A DNA stretch of 64,000 bases, taken from positions 11,471 through 75,470 of the forward strand of contig CAZLXI010000023.1 in NCBI GenBank assembly GCA_964563435.1, written 5' to 3'. The notes beneath the pieces were generated by a model, which worked only from the letters and a program-made list of their open reading frames with translations, ran no database searches and was not told the DNA's origin. This stretch comes from Leadbetterella sp964563435. GTDB lineage: Bacteria > Bacteroidota > Bacteroidia > Cytophagales > Spirosomataceae. This document shows positions 1 through 9,083 of this stretch, piece after piece; the stretch's first letter is position 1; each line of letters starts with the position of its first letter. A program made the position numbers and the translations under genes.

Positions 1-1
1 C

Positions 2-2490
2 ACCATCAATAAGGGGTCCATTGATCCGGCCACTCCGCTACCCATTGAGATCAGCACATCGCTGACCGGGCTGAAAAACAGCACCAGCTACTATGTAAGG
101 GTGTTTGCCCTCCTGCCGTCGGGGGCGATCTACAGCCCGACGCAAACCTTCAAAACCGCAGATATCATTCAGCCCGGCATCACCACCGATACCGCTACCA
201 ATGTTACCCATAACGCCGCCCGGCTCTCCGGCACCGTACGAAGCAAGGGTACTTACGACATCCGTGAATACGGTATGGTCTGGGCTACAACGGCCAATCC
301 GACCACGGCCGTCACCACCAAACGGGCCATTACCGGTAACGTGACGGCCTTTCCACGAGCATTTACGGCGGATGTGACCTCGCTCAGTCTCAACACCACC
401 TATAATTTCAGAAGCTATGTGATCTCCAACGGGGTCACTACCTACGGCGCCAACAAAACCTTTAAAACGCCGGAAGCCGTGCAACCCGGCATCCGTACCG
501 ACGGTTCGAGCAACATCAACGTCAATTCGGCCCGGCTCTCAGGTACCGTTCTGAACGCCGGTACCTTCCCGGTCAGTGAGCACGGGATCGTATGGGGCAC
601 CGCGACCAATCCGACCATCTCACAAAACAAGGTATCTGCCGGTACTACGGTGTCGAACTATCCACGATCGTATAATGTGAATATTAACGGACTAAACAAG
701 ACCACCACCTATCACTTCCGGGCGTACGTGACCTCCAATGGTGTGACCTCCTACGGAGCAAACAATACTTTCACCACTCCGGATGTGGTGCAGCCCGGTA
801 TTCGTACCGATGGCTCCGGCAATGTCGGCGTCAGTTCGGCGCGGCTCTCCGGTACAGTGTTAAGCGCAGGCTCCTACCCCGTTAGTGAGCACGGAATCGT
901 ATGGGGAACGGCGGCCAATCCGACCACTGCACAGAACAAGGTGTCTGCCGGCACTACAGTATCGAGCTATCCCCGATCGTATAATGTGGATATTAACGGA
1001 CTAAACAAGACCACCACCTATCACTTCCGGGCCTATGTAATCTCCAATGGCGTAACCAGCTACGGCGCAAACAACACCTTCACCACTCCCGATGTGGTTC
1101 AACCGGGCATACGAACCGACGGTTCGGGCAATGTCGGCGTCAATTCGGCCCGGCTTTCCGGCACCGTGCTGAGTGCCGGCTCCTTCCCGGTCAGCGAGCA
1201 CGGGATCGTATGGGGAACAGCGGCCAATCCGACCACCGCCCAGAACAGGCAATCTGCCGGTGGCAGTGTGGCAAACTATCCAAGATCCTATAACGTAGAT
1301 ATTAACGGGCTAAACAAAACCACCACCTATCACTTCCGGGCGTATGTGACTTCGAATGGTGTGACCTCTTACGGAGCGAATCAAAGCTTTACCACCCCTG
1401 ATGTGGTGCAGCCCGGTATCCGAACCGACGGTTCGGGCAATGTCGGCGTCAATTCGGCCCGGCTTTCCGGCACCGNNNNNNNNNNNNNNNNNNNNNNNNN
1501 NNNNNNNNNNNNNNNNNNNNNNNNNNNNNNNNNNNNNNNNNNNNNNNNNNNNNNNNNNNNNNNNNNNNNNNNNNNCGAACCGACGGTTCGGGCAATGTCG
1601 GCGTCAATTCGGCCCGGCTTTCCGGCACCGTGCTGAGTGCCGGCTCCTTCCCGGTCAGCGAGCACGGGATCGTATGGGGAACAGCGGCCAATCCGACCAC
1701 CGCCCAGAACAGGCAATCTGCCGGTGGCAGTGTGGCAAACTATCCAAGATCCTATAATGTGGATATTAACGGGCTAAACAAAACCACCACCTACCACTTC
1801 CGGGCTTATGTGATCTCCAATGGTGCGACTTCCTACGGAGCAAATCACACCTTCACTACAGCGGACGAAAGACCGCCGAAGATCTCAACGGAAGGCCCTG
1901 CGAATGTGTCGACGAATAGCGCCAGGCTTCGTGGCACAGTTCACGATGGTGGTACATACGGCCTGTCTGAGATAGGCGTTTGCTGGGGTAAAAACAGCAA
2001 CCCCACCACGAGCAACAGCAAAACGTCTAAAGGAGGCGGAGTGAGCATTCCCCATGACTATAGCTTCGATGTAAGCGGACTTGACCCCGGCTCGGAGTAT
2101 CATGTACGTGCCTATGTGATATCGAACGGTGTCACTTATTACGGCGGAGATATCGCCTTCAAAACCCAGGTATTGACCACCAATCCATCTGTGGTAACCG
2201 TTGGCTCATCAAGAACGAGAACTACCGTTACTATGGCAGGAAGAATCACCGAAAAAGGCTCGTACAGCCTGAGAGAGCACGGCATTGTATATTCCTCAAC
2301 GGTCAAAATACCTGCGGTGGAAAACAGTTCCAAGCTCAGTGCAACCACGCCGAACACAGCTCCCTTACCGTATGATTACACCCGATCGGTCAATTTGACG
2401 ATATCGAGCACCCTGTATTTTTACCGGGCCTACGTCATGACTTCCGACGGGCAGGTGTTTTACGGAGAGGTTATGAACTTTACGCACTGA
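2..2490 (+). CDS. Large repeat surface protein, FN3-like repeats (5' partial, gap inside)
   Basis: The frame is open from the window edge, so the true start lies upstream. The product is a chain of beta-sandwich-like repeats of about 103 residues (309 bp). Each has the pattern ARLSGTV..EHGIVWGT..NPTT..Y.FRAYV.SNGV.YGA..TFTT, the common Bacteroidota fibronectin-III-like form. Units begin near 479, 788, 1097 and 1406 and are nearly identical to each other; the last two or three, after 1860, are divergent. A run of 100 N (1476-1575) breaks the array, and the sequence resumes in a frame that fits if the flanking 55-bp overlap is merged. The C-terminus ends in a repeat (YGEVMNFTH), without an obvious type IX sorting or anchor domain. 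A role in adhesion or as a surface filament is inferred from architecture only. Confidence 0.8.
1476..1575. other. 100-N assembly gap inside repeat array
   Basis: Exactly 100 N, the usual placeholder for a gap of unknown size. The 55 bases before it (1421-1475) are identical to the 55 bases after it (1576-1630). This is what contigs from a de Bruijn graph with k=55 look like when they break at a repeat. The number of repeats in the real gene is therefore uncertain. Confidence 0.95.
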
Positions 2491-2505
2491 GAAATAACAG
2501 GCAGC

Positions 2506-2543
2506 GGGTAGCAGATAGTCAGGTATAAAACTATCTGCTACCC
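2506..2543. terminator. Perfect 14-bp inverted repeat after the repeat protein
   Basis: The arms GGGTAGCAGATAGT (2506-2519) and ACTATCTGCTACCC (2530-2543) pair perfectly around a 10-nt loop. They begin 15 nt after the stop codon. There is no clear T-run, so it could be a terminator, an mRNA-stabilising hairpin or a remnant of an intergenic repeat. Confidence 0.5.
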
Positions 2544-2587
2544 CCTACTTTCTGCCCCTATGCCTGTCATTTTCTTCAATGTTTTAC

Positions 2588-2595
2588 TACCTTTG
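2588..2595 (+). promoter_or_regulatory. Bacteroidota -7 box of the first sensor kinase
   Basis: TACCTTTG matches TAnnTTTG. Transcription would begin near 2601, so the in-frame ATG at 2560 is excluded as a start, while the ATG at 2659 in front of a good signal peptide is supported. No clear -33 TTG is visible. Confidence 0.45.
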
Positions 2596-2658
2596 AATAG
2601 GAATATTTACCCGTGTTCAGTCGGCCATTTGTTTTTAAACTGTTTCATAAATGTGCAG

Positions 2659-4548
2659 ATGAAGAAAATACTACTCCCGCTTGTCCTCCTGGTATTCAAT
2701 ATACCGGCCGCATTTACCCAAAAAAGACTTGTAGACTCCTTACTTACCGAAGTGGCTAAAAACCGGGTGGATACGGGCACTGTGATCGCTTACCGGGCGT
2801 TGTCGGGCCTGGCCATCAATACCGATCCCGTACAGGGAATAGCTTATGCGTGGTCGGGAATAGAGCTGGGGCAAAAAATAAACTTTGACAAAGGGGTCGC
2901 CGGATGCTTTCTGAACATGTCTGCCAATTACAATTCCCTTGGAAAGTACGATTCATCCCTGATATTCAATGACTCAGCGGTATACTATTCTAAAAAAGTG
3001 GGCGAGCCCGGCCGGATAGGGCTGGTTTATCTTAACCGTGCCGACCTCAAATTCTCCCTAGAAAACTACAAAGAGACCCTGGTGCTATCCGATAGCGCCA
3101 TGAAATACGCCGAGATCGCTGACCGCTCCGATCTCAAAGCCCGCGTTTTTCATGTCCGGGGAAACATGTATTTTTCCCAGGATAACTACCCCCAAAGCCG
3201 GTCTTTCTATCAAAAGGCCCATGACCTGTACGCAGAAAGCCAAAACTTCCGGATGATGGCCATCATCGTCAACAACCTGGGGAATGTGGACAAGCACATG
3301 AAAAACTATGATCTGGCCATCACCGACTTCCAAAAAGCACTGGATTATGCCCGGCAGGCCGGTGATGAAGTCAACCGGGCCATGTATTACAGCAATCTGA
3401 GTGATGTATATGTTCATAAGGGCGATATGAAAGCCGCAGAAGAAAATGCCCTGATCTCCCTGCGTCTGGCCCGTAAAAATAACAATGAACAACAAATACT
3501 GAATGCGCAGGCCGTTCTGGCTCATATTTACCTGAAAACAGGAAGATCTTCGGCAGCAGTCACCGCAGCCTCTGAAAGCCTGAACCTGGCTCTCAAAAAC
3601 CGGGTGGCCGACGAGGCCCGGGTGGCGGCCTCTATATTGGGAGAAGCCTATGCCACTCTCGGACAGTACAAGGAAGCCTGGCGCTATACCCTTCAAAGCA
3701 AAACCCTCGGTGATTCGGTTAACCGTCAAAAGTACGAAGAAGACGTGTTGGCCATGCAGACCAATTTTGAGCTCAAAGAAAAAGAAAATGAGATCGAACT
3801 CCTGGGCAAAGAAAATGAGCTGCACCAGCAAAAGCTCCGCCAGAACCGGATACTCATGGCGGGTTCGGCCATTATTGCCCTGCTGGCCATCGGTAGTATA
3901 TTCCTGCTGATCAACCGTAACCGCGCCAAGCAGCGGATCAAAGAGCTGGAGCTGCGTAACCACATCGCTTCCGACCTGCATGATGAGGTAGGCAGCTCAC
4001 TAAGCAGCATCCACCTGCTAAGCCAGATGATCAAAAACCAGCCCGAAAGCTCCAAACGCTCCGAGCTCTTTGAAACCATGAGCCGCAACGTCAAAGAAAC
4101 AGTAGACCGGATCACCGACATCGTGTGGGTGGTAAAACCCGAAGAAAACGAAAAAGGCAATCTCCGGGAACGCATGGAACGATTTGCCTACGATATATGC
4201 AGCAGCGCCGGCATCGAACTGGAACTGAACATCGGCAATATCAAAAAGGACACCCTGACCATGGAACAGCGCAAAAACCTCTACCTCATCTTCAAGGAAG
4301 CCGTTAACAATGCCGTAAAATACTCAGCAACGGAAAAGCTGCGGGTAGAATTAACTCAAACCGGCAAAGAGCTGACCCTGAACGTAGAAGATCAGGGACG
4401 GGGTTTTGACCCCGATACCGTACCCAAAGGTAACGGGTTAGACAATATAAAAAACCGGACAAAAGAACTGAATGCCGTTATACATATCCTGTCCCGGCCG
4501 GGAGAAGGTACTACCGTTCAGCTGACCATGCCGGTGAATAGCGGTTAG
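2659..4548 (+). CDS. TPR-containing sensor histidine kinase (HisKA_3 type), paralogue 1
   Basis: A protein of 629 residues from the chosen ATG, which opens a signal peptide (MKKILLPLVLLVFNIPAAFTQ). Residues about 30-350 are helical TPR-like repeats, predicted to be periplasmic. A charged coiled coil precedes one membrane segment (about 397-421). The cytoplasmic part has the NarL/DesK-type H-box DLHDEVGSSLS (phospho-His about 441). The HATPase region follows, with EAVNNAVKYS (N box), DQGRGFD (G1) and GNGLDN (G2). It should sense an envelope signal and phosphorylate the response regulator at 6727. The kinase half is almost identical to that of the next gene while the TPR halves differ, so the two probably read different inputs into one regulator. 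Confidence 0.9.
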   Translation: MKKILLPLVLLVFNIPAAFTQKRLVDSLLTEVAKNRVDTGTVIAYRALSGLAINTDPVQGIAYAWSGIELGQKINFDKGVAGCFLNMSANYNSLGKYDSSLIFNDSAVYYSKKVGEPGRIGLVYLNRADLKFSLENYKETLVLSDSAMKYAEIADRSDLKARVFHVRGNMYFSQDNYPQSRSFYQKAHDLYAESQNFRMMAIIVNNLGNVDKHMKNYDLAITDFQKALDYARQAGDEVNRAMYYSNLSDVYVHKGDMKAAEENALISLRLARKNNNEQQILNAQAVLAHIYLKTGRSSAAVTAASESLNLALKNRVADEARVAASILGEAYATLGQYKEAWRYTLQSKTLGDSVNRQKYEEDVLAMQTNFELKEKENEIELLGKENELHQQKLRQNRILMAGSAIIALLAIGSIFLLINRNRAKQRIKELELRNHIASDLHDEVGSSLSSIHLLSQMIKNQPESSKRSELFETMSRNVKETVDRITDIVWVVKPEENEKGNLRERMERFAYDICSSAGIELELNIGNIKKDTLTMEQRKNLYLIFKEAVNNAVKYSATEKLRVELTQTGKELTLNVEDQGRGFDPDTVPKGNGLDNIKNRTKELNAVIHILSRPGEGTTVQLTMPVNSG

Positions 4549-4665
4549 TGTTGTGTCCAGGATTTCAGGCCACAAATGAAAAGTTTGTCCCTGTATGAAC
4601 CGTGAGGATCTTAAAGAAATATATAATACCCGGTTTTTGCTGCCACCCGATAAATACAGTCGACC

Positions 4666-6546
4666 ATGAAGGCATTCCTTATTTTTCTTCTCTCAGGAAT
4701 GATATCATTTGTTTTTGCACAAAACAAAAAGGCAGATTCTCTGATAGCATTAATCCAAAGTACAAAACAGGATACGAGCCGGGTAAACCTGCTACGTGAA
4801 ACCGGGGATGTACAGCTTAACGAAGATTCACGTTCTGCCCTTTCTTACTTCCGGCAGTCTGTTGATCTTGCGCATAAGCTGAATTACTATCCGGGGTTAT
4901 CCAGGGGGTATGGCCGTATTTACAGTATTTATTTTTATAGTTCTGTATTTGATTCTGCCCTGGCGTATATCGATACTACCCTGTATTACACACACAAGGG
5001 GGGGCTGACCTCCCGCCTGGCAACTATCTACCTTAGCAGAGCCAATGTATACGTAAGCCTCAGTAATTACCAGCTCGCCCTCAATGATTGCCTTTCCGCC
5101 GAAACCTACGCCCGTAAAACAGGAGACAACGATGCTTTAGCGCATATTTTTCAACTTCAAGCCAATATTTACCGTTCCCAGGAACAGTTAATCCCTGCCA
5201 TGGAATTTCAGAATAAGTCTATTCAATTATTCCGGCAGCTAGGCAACCGAACCCAGGAAGGGCATGCCTTATATACGTATGCCATGCTGCTTCTGCGAAT
5301 GCATAAAAGCACAGAGGCCCTTCAGGCCATAAACACGGCTACCGCCATAGCAGACAGTATAAAAAACTATGCAACCATGGCTACCTATCGTCAGGTATTA
5401 ACCGAAATATTACTAGAAGAAAAACGATACCCGGAAGCGCAGACTACCGCCGCTAAAGCCTTGCAATTTGCTGAACTGTCCAATATAACCCAGGTCAAAG
5501 GCTATGTTCTGGAAGTATTTTCTCTCCTTCATCAAGCCCAGCAAAATTATCCCGAAACCATCCGGTACGGATCTGAAGCCTATGCTATTTTCAAAAAATC
5601 AAAAGATCTCTGGCACCAGCGCAAGCTTGCCTCTATCCTTGCCAGCGCCTTTGAAAAGACCGGAGATACAGCACAGGCTCTGCATTACCATAAAATTTAT
5701 AATACCCTCCATGACAATCTTCTCCGGCAACAACTCGCTATCGAAACCAGCCGCCTGCAGCTACAGTTCCGTTTCAGAGAGAAAGACAATGAAATAAAAT
5801 TACTTGCCCAGGAAAAAGAATTACAGGAACAACGTCTGTACAAACAAACCGTGGTGTCTCTCCTGACCGGAACACTTGCCCTTCTGTTACTGGGCGGAAT
5901 TATCCTGTTGCGAAACAGGAGCAGGCTTAAACACCAGATCCATGAGCTCAAGCTACGCAATCTCATCGCCTCCGATCTGCACGATGAGGTCGGCAGCTCG
6001 TTAAGCAGCATCCACCTGCTCAGCCAGATGATCAAAAACCAGCCCGAAAGTCCGCAGCGTTCCGAGCTATTTGAAACCATGAGCCGTAACGTAAAAGAAA
6101 CTGTAGACCGGATCATGGACATCGTATGGGTGGTAAAACCCGAAGAAAATGAAAAAGGCAGCCTTCGGGAACGCATGGAACGCTTTGCTTATGACATATG
6201 CAGCAGCGCGGGCATTGAGCTGGAACTGAACATCGGTGATATCAAAAAAGATATTCTGACCATGGAACAGCGTAAAAACCTTTACCTCATTTTCAAGGAG
6301 GCCGTAAACAATGCCGTAAAATATTCGGGCTCGGAGAAATTACGCGTGGAACTGGTTCAAACCGGCAAAGAGCTGATCCTGAACGTGGAAGATCAGGGCC
6401 GGGGATTTGACCCCGATACTGTACCCAAAGGTAATGGCTTAAATAATATGAAAAATCGTGCGAAGGAGCTGAACGCCGCGCTGGAGATCTTGTCGCGGGA
6501 GGGCGGGGGAACTGCTGTACGGCTTAATATGCCGGTGAACAGCTAA
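4666..6546 (+). CDS. TPR-containing sensor histidine kinase (HisKA_3 type), paralogue 2
   Basis: A protein of 626 residues with a signal peptide (MKAFLIFLLSGMISFVFAQ), a TPR-like helical sensor region, a coiled coil and one membrane helix near residues 400-420. It has the same DLHDEVGSSLS H-box (His about 439) and HATPase motifs EAVNNAVKYS and DQGRGFDPD. It is a tandem paralogue of the preceding gene, 117 bp downstream in the same direction. The last 190 or so residues match the first kinase almost residue for residue, while the sensor parts have diverged strongly. It is followed by a repeat element and then the response regulator gene. Confidence 0.9.
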   Translation: MKAFLIFLLSGMISFVFAQNKKADSLIALIQSTKQDTSRVNLLRETGDVQLNEDSRSALSYFRQSVDLAHKLNYYPGLSRGYGRIYSIYFYSSVFDSALAYIDTTLYYTHKGGLTSRLATIYLSRANVYVSLSNYQLALNDCLSAETYARKTGDNDALAHIFQLQANIYRSQEQLIPAMEFQNKSIQLFRQLGNRTQEGHALYTYAMLLLRMHKSTEALQAINTATAIADSIKNYATMATYRQVLTEILLEEKRYPEAQTTAAKALQFAELSNITQVKGYVLEVFSLLHQAQQNYPETIRYGSEAYAIFKKSKDLWHQRKLASILASAFEKTGDTAQALHYHKIYNTLHDNLLRQQLAIETSRLQLQFRFREKDNEIKLLAQEKELQEQRLYKQTVVSLLTGTLALLLLGGIILLRNRSRLKHQIHELKLRNLIASDLHDEVGSSLSSIHLLSQMIKNQPESPQRSELFETMSRNVKETVDRIMDIVWVVKPEENEKGSLRERMERFAYDICSSAGIELELNIGDIKKDILTMEQRKNLYLIFKEAVNNAVKYSGSEKLRVELVQTGKELILNVEDQGRGFDPDTVPKGNGLNNMKNRAKELNAALEILSREGGGTAVRLNMPVNS

Positions 6547-6660
6547 CAGTGAACAACTAACAGTGAACAACTAACAGTGAAGGTGCTGAAGGCAGCTTTT
6601 TGAGGTAAAAGCAACAAATTACGCCAACTGTTCACTGTTAACTGTTAGTTGTTCACTGAA
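6543..6660. repeat. Palindromic repeat element, copy 1 (14-bp direct repeats plus inverted end)
   Basis: The unit CTAACAGTGAACAA occurs two and a half times at 6543-6581. A core of about 50 bp follows, ending in a 30-bp tail (6631-6660) that is largely the reverse complement of the direct repeats, so the transcript would fold into a long hairpin. A second copy with a related core lies at 7375-7531 on the other side of the response regulator gene. Confidence 0.75.
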
Positions 6661-6726
6661 AAAATCCCCCGTTTTCGCTATTTCCCCGCCCCAAAAAACT
6701 ATTCAAATTTGTAAAAAAATACGCTT

Positions 6727-7374
6727 ATGATAAAGGTTGCAATTTTTGAGGATAATGCACATTTACGGGCGACCTGCCAACTGTTGCTGGAAGCAGCAGA
6801 TGACATCGTCTGTGTAGGAGCATGGCCCGATGCCAACCAGGCCGTAACGAACCTGGCCACAACAGAGTGCGATGTAGTGCTGATGGACATCGAAATGCCC
6901 GGCACCAACGGCATAGAAGCTACCGCCAGAATAAAAGAGCACCTGCCCAACATAAACGTAGTGATCCAGAGTGTTTTTGATGATGATGATTATATTTTCC
7001 GGGCCATTTGCAACGGCGCCTCGGGCTACCTCCTGAAAAACATTGGCCCCGAAAAATACCTCGACGTGATCCGGGAGGTACACAGTGGCGGCTCTCCCAT
7101 GACCCCGGGTATAGCCCGAAGGGTACTGGAACTTTTTAAGAGTGGTTATCAACCCGGAAGCAGTTCCTCCCCCCGGTATAATCTTACGGAACAGGAAACT
7201 AAAGTGCTGGGACTCTTAGTGGCCGGCAAGAGCTACAAAATGATCGCCGACAGCCTGATCGTATCACTTCAAACGGTAAAGTCACATATCCGGAATATCT
7301 ATGCCAAGCTGCATGTGCATTCGAGTACGGAGGCGGTGAGTAAAGCGATCCGGGATCGGATAGTGAGACTGTAG
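6727..7374 (+). CDS. NarL/FixJ-family response regulator
   Basis: A protein of 215 residues. The N-terminal receiver domain has acidic residues 8-9, phospho-acceptor Asp54 (VLMDIEMPG) and the conserved Lys in SGYLLKN. A LuxR-type helix-turn-helix at about 150-212 contains LTEQETKVLGLLVAGKSYKMIADSL split over its recognition helices, followed by TVKSHIRNIYAKL. It is the evident partner of the two upstream TPR kinases and acts as a DNA-binding transcription factor in the cytoplasm. Its targets cannot be read from this window. Repeat elements of one family lie on both sides. Confidence 0.93.
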   Translation: MIKVAIFEDNAHLRATCQLLLEAADDIVCVGAWPDANQAVTNLATTECDVVLMDIEMPGTNGIEATARIKEHLPNINVVIQSVFDDDDYIFRAICNGASGYLLKNIGPEKYLDVIREVHSGGSPMTPGIARRVLELFKSGYQPGSSSSPRYNLTEQETKVLGLLVAGKSYKMIADSLIVSLQTVKSHIRNIYAKLHVHSSTEAVSKAIRDRIVRL

Positions 7375-7531
7375 CAGTGAACAAGTAACAGTGAACAACT
7401 AACAGTGAACAACTAACAGTGAACAAGTAACAGTGAACAAGTAAAAAATGATTTTGTTGAAGACAGCTTTTCGAAGTGAAAATACCCAACAACGCCAACT
7501 GTTAACTGTTAGTTATTAACTGTTCACTATA
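7375..7531. repeat. Palindromic repeat element, copy 2
   Basis: About five units of AGTGAACAA(C/G)TAAC run from 7376 to 7444. A core related to copy 1 follows (the segment around GACAGCTTTT and CGCCAACTG is shared), then the inverted tail 7499-7531. The tail runs into the 3' end of gltD and supplies its stop codon. Confidence 0.75.
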
Positions 7532-9027
7532 CTGAGCATGCCTGCCTCCTTCGCTTCCAGCAACGAACCGCCGGAGAGGGAAATGTCGATGGCCCGGGCG
7601 GCTTCACGCCCTTCTGAGATGGCCCATACCACGAGTGACTGGCCGCGTTTGCAGTCGCCGGCAGCGAAAATTCCTTTTTTGGAGGTCTGGTAACTTTCCG
7701 TTACAATATTTCCGCGGGCATCCAGCTTCAGGTTCAAATCTTCTACCAGGCCCTGCGCCTGCGGACTGGAAAAACCGATGGCCAGCAGGGCCAGATCAGC
7801 CTCTACCACACGCTCGCTCTTCGGATTTTCAACAAGTATCTTCTTCCCTTTCTCAAAGCGCCAGGAAACATCCACAAGGCGTAAGGCTTTCAGTTTACCG
7901 TTTTCATCGCCGATAAACTCCTTGGTATTGACACTCCAAAGCCTTTCGCAACCTTCCTCATGCGAAGTAGACGTACGCAACTTATGCTCGTACATGGGCC
8001 AGGGAGTGCCGGCGTCTCTTTCCGTTGGCGGGAGCAGCCCGTAGGCGATCTGGGTAATGCGCTCCGCTCCCTGGCGGTTGGCCGTACCCACACAATCCGA
8101 ACCGGTATCACCTCCGCCTATCACAAATATTTTCCTGCCAGTGGCCCGGATGTCCTCTTTTTGGTAGTTTTCGCCGGCATGGTTCTTCGTTAGATCCAGT
8201 CCGTCATACCCTTCCTCCAGCGCCACCTGCTTATTCTGCTGGGTCAGGTAATCCATAGCAAAATGAACCCCGTTCAATTCCTTTCCTTCCACCTCCGGTG
8301 TCCGGGGAACGGTAGACCCTATGGCCAGCAAGACGGCATCATAATCTTCCTGCAGCTTGGTGGCCGAAATATGCGTTCCTACATTCACTCCTGTCCGGAA
8401 GGTTACACCTTCCTCCTTCATCAGCTTCAGCCTTCTGTCGATCACCGATTTTTCCAGCTTAAAATCCGGTATGCCGTAACGCAGCAGTCCGCCGATCTGG
8501 TCGGCCCGTTCAAAAACGGTGACCCAATAACCGGCTTTATTGAGTTGCGAAGCCGCTGCCAGCCCGGCAGGACCGGAGCCTATCACGGCCACTTTTTCGT
8601 TCTTCCGTTTTTTCGGAGGACTGGCGGTCACCCACCCGTTTTCAAAAGCTTTTTCGATGATCGACTTTTCGATATATTCTATCGCTACCGGGTTTTTATT
8701 GATCCCTAAAACACAGGCCGACTCACAGGGCGCCGGACAGATCCTCCCCGTAAACTCCGGAAAGTTATTCGTGGAGTCCAGTATCTCAAAGGCATACTTC
8801 CAGTTGCCTTCATAAATGGCATCATTAAACTCCGGGATATTGTTTCCCAGCGGACAGCCGTTATGGCAAAACGGCACGCCGCAATCCATACAGCGGGTAG
8901 CCTGCTCCGCTGTTTGTTTTTCACTATACTTCTGTTCTACCTCCCGGTAGTCCTTCTTCCGCTCCTCTATACTTCTCTTCAGAGCAGCTTGTCTTTCAAA
9001 TTCCAAAAACCCACTTGGTCTTGCCAT
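7516..9027 (-). CDS. gltD: Glutamate synthase small subunit
   Basis: A protein of 503 residues. It has the N-terminal cysteine clusters CMDCGVPFCHNGCP and ICPAPCESAC that bind 4Fe-4S centres, an FAD-binding VIGSGPAGLAAA segment and an NADPH-binding VIGGGDTGSDCVG segment. It transfers electrons from NAD(P)H to the large subunit for the synthesis of two glutamates from glutamine and 2-oxoglutarate. It lies 56 bp downstream of gltB and is surely in the same operon. The last residues, IVNS, and the stop codon are written by the repeat element at 7375-7531, so the natural C-terminus has been replaced or trimmed. Confidence 0.97.
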   Translation of the reverse strand: MARPSGFLEFERQAALKRSIEERKKDYREVEQKYSEKQTAEQATRCMDCGVPFCHNGCPLGNNIPEFNDAIYEGNWKYAFEILDSTNNFPEFTGRICPAPCESACVLGINKNPVAIEYIEKSIIEKAFENGWVTASPPKKRKNEKVAVIGSGPAGLAAASQLNKAGYWVTVFERADQIGGLLRYGIPDFKLEKSVIDRRLKLMKEEGVTFRTGVNVGTHISATKLQEDYDAVLLAIGSTVPRTPEVEGKELNGVHFAMDYLTQQNKQVALEEGYDGLDLTKNHAGENYQKEDIRATGRKIFVIGGGDTGSDCVGTANRQGAERITQIAYGLLPPTERDAGTPWPMYEHKLRTSTSHEEGCERLWSVNTKEFIGDENGKLKALRLVDVSWRFEKGKKILVENPKSERVVEADLALLAIGFSSPQAQGLVEDLNLKLDARGNIVTESYQTSKKGIFAAGDCKRGQSLVVWAISEGREAARAIDISLSGGSLLEAKEAGMLSIVNS

Positions 9028-9083
9028 GTCTGTTCTATATTTAACTTCCTGTCGGCCTACCCGTTACTCACTACTACACTCCC

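Noticed and set aside
3085..3981. Long antisense reading frame (298 codons) under the first sensor kinase
   Set aside because: It mirrors a strongly coding plus-strand gene with family motifs and has no start region or motif of its own.
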